DNA of 64,000 nt from Massilia varians. Lineage in GTDB: Bacteria; Pseudomonadota; Gammaproteobacteria; Burkholderiales; Burkholderiaceae_D. Every line of letters starts with the position of its first letter. Position 1 is the stretch's first letter. The stretch covers positions 1,923,001 to 1,987,000 of the forward strand of contig NZ_AP026966.1 of the NCBI RefSeq assembly GCF_027923905.1, read 5' to 3'. Below the pieces are notes generated by a model, which saw only the letters and a program-made list of their open reading frames with translations, had not been told where the DNA came from and did no database searches. Below, piece after piece: positions 39,064 to 48,651 of this stretch. Made by a program: the position numbers and the translations under genes.

Positions 39064-41673
39064 ATGGACCGACACTCCGGCGAGCTCCAGCTCGCAGCGG
39101 GCAGCGCCTCTGCCGACCCGGCGCCGCCGCTTGACGCGCGCGATCTCGAGCAGGACATGCTGCGCATCGCCCTGCGCGACCAGCACGCCATCCTGGAAAA
39201 CGCCCCGGTCGGCATCGTGTTTACGCTGCCGGGGCAGTTCAAGTCCTGCAATCCGCGCATCTGCGAGATGCTCGACTATTCCTACTCCGAACTGAGCCGC
39301 CTGCGTCCGGCCGACATCTTCACCTCGCCCGATGCCTACCAGGCGCTGGTGTCGGAAGCCTATCCCGTGCTGGCCACCGGCGGCCTGTACGAGAAGGGCG
39401 AGCACCCCTTCCGCCGGCGCGACGGCTCGATCATGTGGGCGCGCCTGCGCGGCCGCGCGGTCGACCCCGGCGCGCGCGAGGCCGGCACCATCTGGATCGC
39501 CGAGGACGTGACGCAGACGCGCCAGGCCATGATCGAGGTCCAGGCCATCATGACCAATGCCACGATCGGCATCATGTTCTCGCGCAACCGCGTGATCCAG
39601 CGCTACAACCCGGCCTTTGCCGCCATGTTCGGCTGGCGCGACGGCGAGGCGCTGGGGCGCTCGACCCGTATCCTGTACCCGGACGACGACAGTTTCGTCG
39701 CGGGCGGCGCGCGCTCCTGTCCGCAGCTGGCGCGCGGCCTGCCGTACCGCGTCGAACTGGAACTGGTGCGCAAGGACGGCGCGCCGATCTGGGTGCAGGT
39801 CAACGGCTACCTGTTCAATCCGGACGACCCGGACCTGGGCACCGTGTGGATGTACGAGGACCGCACGCGCGAGAAAGAGGATGAGGTCCAGCTGCGCAAT
39901 GCGCTGATGGAGAACCGCGCCATCCTCGACAACGCGGTGCTCGGCATCGCGGTGGTCGAGAACGGCGTCACCCTGCATTGCAACAGCAAGATGGAAGAGC
40001 TGTTCGGCAGTCCCGCCGGCGGCATGGATGGCGCCCCGGTGCGCTCCCTGTATCCGGACGAGGCCAGCTGGAGGCTGGCGCGCCTCGACACCGCGCGCAG
40101 CTTCGGCGCGGGCCAGGTGCACACGGCGGAATACCGGATGGCGCGGCGCGACGGCACCCTGTTCTGGGCGCGCCTGTCGGGCCGCCTGTTCGACGCCGAC
40201 CAGCGCAGCGGACGCAGCGTCTGGCTGATCGACGACGTCACCGCGCGGCGCGAGGCGGCCGACGCGATCCGGCGCGCGCGCGACGAGCTCGAGATCCGGG
40301 TGGCCGAGCGCACCGCCGAACTGGCCGGGGCCAACGCCTTGCTGCAGGAGGAGATCGCGGAACGGCGCCAGGCCGAGGCGCGGGCGCACCACATGGCCTA
40401 CCACGACAGCCTGACCGGGCTGCCGAACCGCGCGCTGCTGTCCGACCGGCTCGAGTGCGCGCTGCGCGCGGCCCACCGGAGCGGACGCAAGCTGGCCGTG
40501 ATGTTCCTCGACCTCGACCGCTTCAAGACCATCAACGACTCGCTCGGCCACGCCACCGGCGACCAGCTGCTGCGCGAGGTCACGCGGCGCCTGTGCACGG
40601 CGGTGCGCGACAGCGACACCGTGGCGCGCCTCGGCGGCGACGAGTTCGTGGTGCTGCTGCCGGATGTCGGCGGCGCGCGCGACTGCGCGCAGGTGGCCGA
40701 CAAGATCATCGACCTGCTGGCCACCCCGTTCCCGTTCGACGGCCGCAGCCTGCACATCACGCCCTCGATCGGCATCTGCCTGTGCCCCGACGACGGCGAC
40801 GACGTCGACACCCTGATGCGCCATGCCGACGCGGCGATGTACCACGCCAAGGCCCTGGGGCGCAACAACTACCAGTTCTTCGACCAGCGCATGAACCAGG
40901 CGGCGGCGCGCCGCTTCGAGCTGGAATCCAACCTGCGCGGGGCGCTCGCGCGCGAGGAATTCGAGCTGCACTACCAGCCCATCATCGAAACCGCCACGCG
41001 CCGCCTGCACGGGCTCGAGGTGCTGCTGCGCTGGCGCCGGGACGGCCGGCTGCTGGTGGGGCCGGACGAATTCATCCCGATCCTGGAAGAGAACGGGATG
41101 ATCGTGCCGGTGGGGGAGTGGGTGGTCCGCAGTGCCTGCGAACAGAGCATCGCCTGGCAGCGCCAGGGCCTGCTGGCGGTCCCGCTGGCGATCAACCTGT
41201 CGGCGCGCCAGTTCATGCATGACGCTCTGGTGTCGTCGATCCGCCGCATCGTCGGCGAGACCGGCATCGATCCCGCGCTGGTGGAATTCGAGTTGACCGA
41301 GACCGCGCTGATGCAGCACGGCGGCCAGACGCTCGAGATCCTGCGCCAGATCAACGACATGGGCATGTGCCTGTCGATCGACGATTTCGGCACCGGTTAC
41401 TCGAGCCTGGCTTACCTGAAGCGCTTCCCGGTCCGCAAGATCAAGATCGACCGCGCCTTCGTGCGCGAGCTGGAAGCCAGTGCGGAAGACCGCGCCATCG
41501 TGGCGGCGGTGATGGCGCTGGCCAACAGCCTGGGGCTGTCGGTGGTGGCCGAAGGCGTCGAGACCGAGGGGCAGCTCGCGCTGCTGGGCGGCTACGGTTG
41601 CCAGTTCGCGCAGGGCTACCTGTTCGCGCGGCCACTTCCGGCCCTTGATGTGGCGCGGCTGCTGGCCGCTTGA
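39064..41673 (+). CDS. PAS-PAS-PAS-GGDEF-EAL signalling protein
   Basis: An 869 aa soluble c-di-GMP protein with no signal peptide or transmembrane helices. Three PAS domains with PAC tails (~40-155, 160-280, 285-405) and a short coiled coil (~405-440) precede a GGDEF domain with intact GGDEF (524-528) and I-site RDSD (515-518), then an EAL domain (~615-865). The EAL signature itself reads GLEVLLRW (Glu652), so alanine is replaced by valine, but the metal ligand Glu and the other motifs (NLSARQF, ELTETAL, DDFGTGYSS, KIDRAF, AEGVE) are kept. It is probably a phosphodiesterase with a cyclase or GTP-sensing domain. AGGAA precedes the ATG. Confidence 0.93.
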   Translation: MDRHSGELQLAAGSASADPAPPLDARDLEQDMLRIALRDQHAILENAPVGIVFTLPGQFKSCNPRICEMLDYSYSELSRLRPADIFTSPDAYQALVSEAYPVLATGGLYEKGEHPFRRRDGSIMWARLRGRAVDPGAREAGTIWIAEDVTQTRQAMIEVQAIMTNATIGIMFSRNRVIQRYNPAFAAMFGWRDGEALGRSTRILYPDDDSFVAGGARSCPQLARGLPYRVELELVRKDGAPIWVQVNGYLFNPDDPDLGTVWMYEDRTREKEDEVQLRNALMENRAILDNAVLGIAVVENGVTLHCNSKMEELFGSPAGGMDGAPVRSLYPDEASWRLARLDTARSFGAGQVHTAEYRMARRDGTLFWARLSGRLFDADQRSGRSVWLIDDVTARREAADAIRRARDELEIRVAERTAELAGANALLQEEIAERRQAEARAHHMAYHDSLTGLPNRALLSDRLECALRAAHRSGRKLAVMFLDLDRFKTINDSLGHATGDQLLREVTRRLCTAVRDSDTVARLGGDEFVVLLPDVGGARDCAQVADKIIDLLATPFPFDGRSLHITPSIGICLCPDDGDDVDTLMRHADAAMYHAKALGRNNYQFFDQRMNQAAARRFELESNLRGALAREEFELHYQPIIETATRRLHGLEVLLRWRRDGRLLVGPDEFIPILEENGMIVPVGEWVVRSACEQSIAWQRQGLLAVPLAINLSARQFMHDALVSSIRRIVGETGIDPALVEFELTETALMQHGGQTLEILRQINDMGMCLSIDDFGTGYSSLAYLKRFPVRKIKIDRAFVRELEASAEDRAIVAAVMALANSLGLSVVAEGVETEGQLALLGGYGCQFAQGYLFARPLPALDVARLLAA

Positions 41674-41676
41674 GGG

Positions 41677-42444
41677 TCAGTCCGCGAGGGTCGCGACCAC
41701 CGGCGCATGGTCCGACGGCTGTTCCCACTTGCGGGTGTCGCGGTCGATGTGGCAGGCCGTGCAGCGTTTCGCCAGCGCCTCGGTGAGCAGGATGTGGTCG
41801 ATGCGCAGCCCGCGGTTGCGGCGGAAGGCCAGGTTGCGGTAGTCCCACCAGCTGTACTGCTTGTCCGGCTGCTCGAACAGGCGGAAGGCATCCTGCAAGC
41901 CCAGCTCCATCAGCGCCGCGAGCGCCGCGCGTTCCGGCGCGGTGAAGTGGATGTGGTTTTCCCATTCGCTTGGCTCGTGCACGTCGCGCGCTTCTGGGGC
42001 GATGTTGTAGTCGCCCAGCACGGCCAGCGCTGGATGCCTGCGCATTTCCTCGGTCACCCAGGTGTGCAGCCCTTCCAGCCAGGCCATCTTGTAGGCGAAC
42101 TTGTCGCTGCCGATCTCCTGGCCGTTCACCACATAGGCGCAGATGATGCGCATGCCGGCGATGGTCGCGGCGATCAGGCGCTGCTGCTCGTCTTCGAAAT
42201 GGGGATTGCCGATCAAGACGTCCTCGATCGGGTGCTTCGAGAGGATCGCCACGCCGTTATAGGTTTTCTGGCCGGCAAAAACGACGTGGTAGCCGGCCGC
42301 GTTGATCTCGGCCAGCGGGAATTTGTCGTCGGTGAGCTTGGTCTCCTGGATGCACAGGACGTCGACCGGATTGGCTTCCAGCCAGGTGAGCAGGTGCTGG
42401 AGGCGGACTTTCAGCGAATTGACGTTCCAGGTGGCGATCTTCAT
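41677..42444 (-). CDS. xthA: Exodeoxyribonuclease III
   Basis: A 255 aa EEP-family AP endonuclease/3'-exonuclease for base excision repair. It starts MKIATWNVNSLKVR; catalytic motifs are IQETKL (Glu), GDYNIAP (Asp-x-Asn) and SDHAPV (Asp-His) near the C-terminus. The family length is 250-270 aa. The ATG at 42444 was chosen over a 53-residue upstream extension that lies in the AT-rich spacer. It is convergent with the PAS-GGDEF-EAL gene, 3 bp apart. Confidence 0.93.
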   Translation of the reverse strand: MKIATWNVNSLKVRLQHLLTWLEANPVDVLCIQETKLTDDKFPLAEINAAGYHVVFAGQKTYNGVAILSKHPIEDVLIGNPHFEDEQQRLIAATIAGMRIICAYVVNGQEIGSDKFAYKMAWLEGLHTWVTEEMRRHPALAVLGDYNIAPEARDVHEPSEWENHIHFTAPERAALAALMELGLQDAFRLFEQPDKQYSWWDYRNLAFRRNRGLRIDHILLTEALAKRCTACHIDRDTRKWEQPSDHAPVVATLAD

Positions 42445-42944
42445 GGGCACGGGATAGGTGGCAAAGGCGGCATCATAAACCGTTTGCAGGACCAGCGGAG
42501 GGCCGGCGGCGCCATCACTTTCATGCATGCCAATTCGCCGATGTATTCTCGATGAATAAACGCCAATAATATGACAGTTGTATTTATGCCAGTCACGCGG
42601 CAACTGTTAATAAATAGCCACTAACATTGCGTACAATGCAAGGCGCTATGCTAGAATAACTTAATAGAATAATAAAAAATTGACGATTTTATGCTGTGCG
42701 GGCTGTAAAAATGTTCGCAAAAGAATTAAACTAGCGCCGAAGCATTTAACACTGTTTCTGTGTGGAATATAATAATTGCGTTAGGGCAACTAACGCTGTA
42801 CTATTTGCCCACCCAGAAATAAGTTCGGTTGCCGCATGCTCGTTGAATCGTGCGCACATGTTGGCAAGATGCAAAATGGTACTATTCGGAATCTTGTTTT
42901 TTCGATAGCAAATGAACCCGAACGCCGATTTACAAAGGACTGAA
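42445..42944. other. AT-rich 500 bp spacer
   Basis: From about 42540 to 42910 the base composition drops sharply below the rest of the window. It holds several promoter-like stretches (TTGACG at 42680, TATAAT at 42768) and small inverted repeats. No protein-coding region is supported. It must contain the xthA promoter on the minus strand and the promoter of the small gene at 42945. Confidence 0.6.
42746..42773 (+). promoter_or_regulatory. Strong sigma-70 promoter in the AT-rich spacer
   Basis: TTAACA (42746-42751) and perfect TATAAT (42768-42773) with 16 bp between. The predicted start near 42780 falls in a hairpin, GCGTTAG-GGCAA-CTAACGC (42778-42796), so the RNA would begin with or inside a stem. 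The leader to the next gene is about 165 bases. Confidence 0.55.
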
Positions 42945-43295
42945 ATGCGCAATGCATTCGAAGCGTGGGCCCAACGCGAAGGCCACATCACGCGCCGCCG
43001 CGAAGACAAGCCCGAGGAATACCTCGTCTATGAAACCCAGCGCCGCTGGGTGATCTGGCAGGCAGCCCTGACGCATGGCGCCAAGGCCGCGGCCGAGGCG
43101 CCGTCGAAGTTCGCCAGGGACGCCGAGCAAAAGCCTGCGGTGACGCAAGACGAAGCCGCGGTGCGCAACCGCGTGCTCAACGAAGTGCTCGACGCCTTCA
43201 GCGAGCTGGATGAAGCCGCCGGCATGGAAGGCGTGCTGAAGGTCATCCAGGGCCTCAAGAAGAAGCAGAAGACGCTGGAAGAGACCAAGGCCTGA
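42945..43295 (+). CDS. Hypothetical small protein
   Basis: A 116 aa soluble protein I cannot assign. The first 50 residues (MRNAFEAWAQREGHITRR, YLVYETQRRWVIWQAAL) have the F-x-x-W and W-x-x-W-Q-A-A pattern seen in many short phage-associated or hypothetical proteins; the C-terminal 50 residues are charged and helical. The ATG at 42945 has AAGGA 5 bases upstream; an in-frame ATG at 42912 has no ribosome-binding site. The TGA is immediately followed by the GTG of the DUF1653 gene, so the two are coupled. It follows the AT-rich spacer. Confidence 0.65.
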   Translation: MRNAFEAWAQREGHITRRREDKPEEYLVYETQRRWVIWQAALTHGAKAAAEAPSKFARDAEQKPAVTQDEAAVRNRVLNEVLDAFSELDEAAGMEGVLKVIQGLKKKQKTLEETKA

Positions 43296-43520
43296 GTGGG
43301 TCTTGCCAGGCGCTACCGCCACTACAAGGGCGGCATCTACGAGCTGGTCTGCGAGGCCGTCATGGAAGCGGACCACACGCCCGTGATGGTCTATCGCGGC
43401 CAGGACGGCGCCGTCTGGGTGCGTCCGCGCGCCGCCTTCTTCGAGACCGTCAGCGTCGACGGCGCGGCCGTGCCGCGCTTCAGTGCGCTTCCCGCAGCCA
43501 TGGACGACCAGGAGCCTTAG
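43296..43520 (+). CDS. DUF1653 domain protein
   Basis: A 74 aa protein: ARRYRHYKGGIYELVCEAVMEADHTPVMVYR, then VWVRPRAAFFETV, the complete DUF1653 pattern (RYRHYKGxxYE...YR...WVRPxxxF). Function is unknown. It starts with GTG directly at the stop of the upstream gene, with AAGG inside that gene as the ribosome-binding site. Confidence 0.8.
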   Translation: MGLARRYRHYKGGIYELVCEAVMEADHTPVMVYRGQDGAVWVRPRAAFFETVSVDGAAVPRFSALPAAMDDQEP

Positions 43521-43589
43521 GCGCTCCAACCCTTCAGGATCTGCTTGTGCCTGCCGTTAATGGAGGCATACAGCATTTCTGGTGGCTCC

Positions 43590-44048
43590 ATGGCGCGTTT
43601 TCCCCGGTTGTTCCTCTCATTCCTGTGTGCACCCCTGGTGCTGGGCGCTTGCGCCACCGTGTCGGATGCGCCCCTGCAGCAGCAGGTCGAACTGCACGCC
43701 GTGCTCGATTACCAGGAAGTCTCCGGTGTCGGTTGCCTTCTGAGCAATAATCTCGGCCGCTGGTTCGTGGTGGCGCCCGGGCGCGTCACCATCGCGCGCA
43801 GCGCCGAGCCGCTGGTCGTGAGCTGCAAGAAGGCGGGAATCGGGATGGGCCAGGAAGCCTTCGGCTCGCGTCCCGATGCGATGAGCCTGATGGGCAATGT
43901 GGTGATCAGCGCCGGCATGGGCATCGCGGTGGACAAGTACTCGGGCGCCAGCTGGGCCTATCCCGCCAACCTGACCGTGTTGATGACGCCGGCAAAGCCG
44001 CCCGCGGAACTGGCGGCGGCCGAACGGGTACAGAGTCCGGTATTCTGA
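43590..44048 (+). CDS. Hypothetical lipoprotein
   Basis: A 152 aa protein with a lipoprotein signal (FLSFLCAPLVLGAC; lipobox LVLG-C). The mature part has two cysteines (GVGCLLSNN and VVSCKKAG), reminiscent of small Massilia/Burkholderia lipoproteins, but I recognise no family. The start at 43590 gives a clean signal; an ATG at 43560 would add 10 residues. It is a separate unit 69 bp after the DUF1653 gene and ends in a palindrome cluster facing pepA. Confidence 0.6.
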   Translation: MARFPRLFLSFLCAPLVLGACATVSDAPLQQQVELHAVLDYQEVSGVGCLLSNNLGRWFVVAPGRVTIARSAEPLVVSCKKAGIGMGQEAFGSRPDAMSLMGNVVISAGMGIAVDKYSGASWAYPANLTVLMTPAKPPAELAAAERVQSPVF

Positions 44049-44053
44049 AAGAA

Positions 44054-44139
44054 ACATAGCCCCGCATGCGGGGCTATGTTGTTCGTGAAATAATATTTCA
44101 CCGATGACGCCATGATGAAAGAATATTTCATCATGGCGT
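44054..44139. terminator. Cluster of three palindromes between convergent genes
   Basis: First, ACATAGCCCCGCA and its complement form a perfect 26-base palindrome at 44054-44079. Second, GTGAAATA and TATTTCAC flank one base at 44086-44102. Third, ACGCCATGATGAAA and TTTCATCATGGCGT (44107-44120, 44126-44139) form a 14-bp stem with a 5-base loop and TTTT after it on the plus strand. At least one should terminate the lipoprotein gene and another pepA, though no long T-tract is present. Confidence 0.6.
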
Positions 44140-44148
44140 TTTCACGTC

Positions 44149-45651
<1,503 letters not shown>

Positions 45652-45727
45652 TTTTGGTTCTCCGGTTTGATTTCGCGGCGCATTTGCAAACAAACGTGCC
45701 TAACCTGCAATTATAGCTATATATTGA

Positions 45728-46894
45728 ATGATCTTTCGACGCGCCCTGCAACGTGAATTGGCCAGTTCGGCCGGCGCCACCTTTACGGTGCTGTTCACGA
45801 TCCTTGTCACCTGGACGCTCATCAAAGTCCTCGGCACGGCCGCCGGCGGCAAGGTCGACCCCAGCGACGTCCTGGCCCTCATCGGTTTCGCCATCCTCAA
45901 TTACCTTCCCACCATCCTGACCCTCACGGTCTTCATTTCGGTGCTGGCCGCGGTCACGCGCAGCTACCGCGATTCCGAAATGGTGGTCTGGTTCGCTTCG
46001 GGCGCCTCGCTGATGCGCTGGATCCGCCCGGTGCTCACCTTCGGCCTGCCGATCGTGGCCGTGGTGGCCGCGCTGTCGCTGGTGGCGGCGCCGTGGGCGG
46101 CCCTGAAGCGCGCCGAATTCGTGGAGCGCTTCCAGAAGCGCGAAGACCTCAAGCGCGTGGCGCCCGGCCAGTTCCGCGAATCCTCGTCCAGCGACCGGGT
46201 GTTCTTCGTCGAGCGTTCCACCACCGGCGCCACCGTGGTGCAGAACGTATTCGTCAATTCGCAGGACAAGAACGGCAATACCTCGGTCGTGGTCGCCAAG
46301 GAAGGCGTGATCGAGTCCGATGGCAGGGGCGGCCAGTACCTGGTGCTGAGCAATGGCCGGCGCTATTCCGGCACCCCGGGGCAGGCCGACTTCCAGTCGA
46401 TGGAGTTCGACCGCTACAAGATGCGCGTCGCCACCCGGGTGCCGGTGCTCGGCACCGACACGCCGGCCAACGCCTTGCCCACCTCGGTGCTGCTGCAGGT
46501 CGAGAACCAGTACACCCGCGCCGAGCTGCTGGCGCGCATCTCGGCGCCGATCATCTGCCTGGTGCTGATGCTGCTGGCGATCCCGCTCGGCTTCGTCAAC
46601 CCGCGCGCCGGCAGTTCGGCCAACATGATCCTGGCGCTGCTGATCTTCTTTACCTACTTAAACCTGAACAAGATGATGGAGAAGAGCGTCCAGCGCGGCA
46701 GGTTCGATTTCGACATGGCCTGGTGGCCGCTGCACCTGGCCGCCGCGCTCACGGTCGCGGTGCTGTTCGCCTGGCGCCTGAACGTCAATCACCCCTGGCA
46801 TCCGCTGGCGCTGCTAGGCGCCTGGAAGCGCCGCCGCGGCGGGCATGGCAAGGCGCCGGCAGCCCAGGCGCTGGCGAAGGCGGAGGCCGAATGA
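45728..46894 (+). CDS. lptF: LPS export permease LptF
   Basis: A 388 aa inner-membrane permease of the LptB2FGC complex that extracts LPS for transport. Six transmembrane helices (three on each side) flank a periplasmic beta-jellyroll domain (~125-260), the LptF/LptG layout. It starts MIFRRALQRELASSAGATF, as usual for LptF. No Shine-Dalgarno sequence precedes the ATG (the 20 bases upstream are AT-rich). The stop overlaps the lptG start (ATGA). Confidence 0.93.
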   Translation: MIFRRALQRELASSAGATFTVLFTILVTWTLIKVLGTAAGGKVDPSDVLALIGFAILNYLPTILTLTVFISVLAAVTRSYRDSEMVVWFASGASLMRWIRPVLTFGLPIVAVVAALSLVAAPWAALKRAEFVERFQKREDLKRVAPGQFRESSSSDRVFFVERSTTGATVVQNVFVNSQDKNGNTSVVVAKEGVIESDGRGGQYLVLSNGRRYSGTPGQADFQSMEFDRYKMRVATRVPVLGTDTPANALPTSVLLQVENQYTRAELLARISAPIICLVLMLLAIPLGFVNPRAGSSANMILALLIFFTYLNLNKMMEKSVQRGRFDFDMAWWPLHLAAALTVAVLFAWRLNVNHPWHPLALLGAWKRRRGGHGKAPAAQALAKAEAE

Positions 46895-48075
46895 GCATCC
46901 TGCAACGCTACTTCGCGGTTAACATCCTGCAGGCGGTCGCCTTCGTGGCGGTCGCCTTCCTCGCCCTGATCTCCTTCATGGACCTCACCGCCGAGCTGCC
47001 TTCGGTGGGCAAGGGCGGCTACGAGTTCGAGCACGCGCTGATGTACGTGCTGCTGCTGGTGCCCGGCAACGTCTACCAGGTGATGCCGGTGGCGGCCCTG
47101 ATCGGCACCATCTACACGATGGCGCAGTTCGCCTCGAGCTCCGAGTTCACCATCATGCGCGCTTCCTCGATGTCCACGCGCATGGCGGCCTGGATGCTGT
47201 TCAAGGTCGGCATCGTGCTGGTCCTGATCACCTTCGTCTTCGGCGAACTGATCACGCCGCGCACCGCGCCGCTGGCCGAGCGCGTGCGCCTGGCCGCCAA
47301 GGGCTCGACCATGTCGGGCGAGTTCCGCTCCGGCATGTGGACCAAGGACAGCATTCATGCCGAGGGCGTCAAGGGCCCGGTGATCGGCACCCGCTTCTTC
47401 AACGTGCGCCAGGTCCGCTCCGACGGTCAGCTGGTCGACGTGCGCCTGTACGAATTCGACGCCAACATGCGCATGCGCGCCCTGATCACCGCCAATGGCG
47501 GCAGCTACCGCGGCAACAATACCTGGCGCCTGACCGGCGTCACCGAGACCATGTTCACCAACAGCCGCGTGCTGCCGGCGCCGGGCGCCCCGGTGCCGCA
47601 GGGGCAGTCGGTCGCCGCCACCTTCGGCCAGGAGACCTCCGCCGTCGCCACCCGCAAGCTCGACAGCCTCGACCTGGCCTCGGAAATCACCCCCAAGATC
47701 CTGTCGGTGTCGCGCTCCGACCCCGAACGCATGTCGGCCAACGAACTGGCCGTCTACACCCGCCACCTGGCCGAGAACCGCCAGGAGACCGGGCGCTTCA
47801 AGGTGGCATTCTGGAAGAAGCTCATCGATCCGCTGTCGATCCTGGTGCTGATGGCGCTGGCGCTGCCCTTCGCCTACCTGCACACGCGCAGCGGCGGCGT
47901 GAGCCTCAAGATTTTTGTCGGCATCATGATCGGCGTCGGCTTCCTGCTGCTGAACGCCTTGTTCTCGAACCTGGGCGTCCTGACCGCGCTGCCGGCCTTC
48001 TTCACGGCGGCGGCACCGAGCCTGCTGTTCCTGCTGCTGGCGATCGGCGCCCTGATGTGGGTGGAAAGGCATTGA
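46891..48075 (+). CDS. lptG: LPS export permease LptG
   Basis: A 394 aa partner of LptF with the same architecture: helices 1-3 (~10-120), periplasmic domain (~125-300), helices 4-6 (~305-390). It starts MSILQRYFAVNILQAVAFV, with the FMDLTAELP and VGKGGYEF segments typical of LptG. GGAGG lies before the overlapping ATGA. A short CbiX-like gene follows after 7 bp. Confidence 0.93.
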   Translation: MSILQRYFAVNILQAVAFVAVAFLALISFMDLTAELPSVGKGGYEFEHALMYVLLLVPGNVYQVMPVAALIGTIYTMAQFASSSEFTIMRASSMSTRMAAWMLFKVGIVLVLITFVFGELITPRTAPLAERVRLAAKGSTMSGEFRSGMWTKDSIHAEGVKGPVIGTRFFNVRQVRSDGQLVDVRLYEFDANMRMRALITANGGSYRGNNTWRLTGVTETMFTNSRVLPAPGAPVPQGQSVAATFGQETSAVATRKLDSLDLASEITPKILSVSRSDPERMSANELAVYTRHLAENRQETGRFKVAFWKKLIDPLSILVLMALALPFAYLHTRSGGVSLKIFVGIMIGVGFLLLNALFSNLGVLTALPAFFTAAAPSLLFLLLAIGALMWVERH

Positions 48076-48082
48076 CAAGCAC

Positions 48083-48451
48083 ATGACACGCGCACTCGTC
48101 CTGTTCGCCCACGGCGCCCGCGCCCAGAGCTGGGCCGCACCCTTCGAGCGCCTGCGCGCGCAGTCGCAGGCCAGGCTGCCGGACGTGCCGGTGCGCCTGG
48201 CTTTCCTCGAACTGATGGAACCGCGCCTGCCCGCCGCCGTCGACGCCCTGGTGGGCGAGGGCGTCGACCATGTCACGGTGGTGCCGGTATTCCTGGGACA
48301 GGGCGGCCACCTGCTGCGCGACCTGCCGCAACTGGCGGACGCCATCCGGGCCGCCCATCCCGGGCTGCGCCTGGAACTGGCCGGCGCCATCGGCGAAGAC
48401 CCGCAGGTGCAGGCGGCCATGACCGACTACTGCATCCGCGCGCTGGACTAA
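48083..48451 (+). CDS. cbiX: Sirohydrochlorin chelatase, short CbiX type
   Basis: A 122 aa single-domain class II chelatase that inserts Fe2+ (or Co2+) into sirohydrochlorin. The catalytic histidine is in LFAHGAR near the N-terminus, and a second motif is VVPVFLGQGGHLLRDLP. Short CbiX proteins act as dimers. The gene lies 7 bp behind lptG. It likely provides the last step of siroheme synthesis together with CobA (50920-51636), supplying the cofactor for the sulfite reductase encoded nearby. Confidence 0.85.
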   Translation: MTRALVLFAHGARAQSWAAPFERLRAQSQARLPDVPVRLAFLELMEPRLPAAVDALVGEGVDHVTVVPVFLGQGGHLLRDLPQLADAIRAAHPGLRLELAGAIGEDPQVQAAMTDYCIRALD

Positions 48452-48651
48452 TGTACATTTGCCGTCCTGTCCAGTTTATGCTGGCAAGGCATTAACAGGC
48501 TTGGCAAAGCCGGCAATATTACGTTGGATTCGCGTCATATTGCCACATGGAATTTAATTTCCATCTTTAAAGTTAGGTTGCCGTAGGTCATCATCGTTTC
48601 TGTCCAGTGCCGCGCATGCCCGCGCGGCCCGCTTTCAGAAACTTGCCGCCC

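Noticed and set aside
45700..45727. Leaderless mRNA for lptF
   Set aside because: No ribosome-binding site is seen and TATA-rich sequence is close to the ATG, but no -35 element gives an acceptable spacing, so the evidence is weaker than for clpS.
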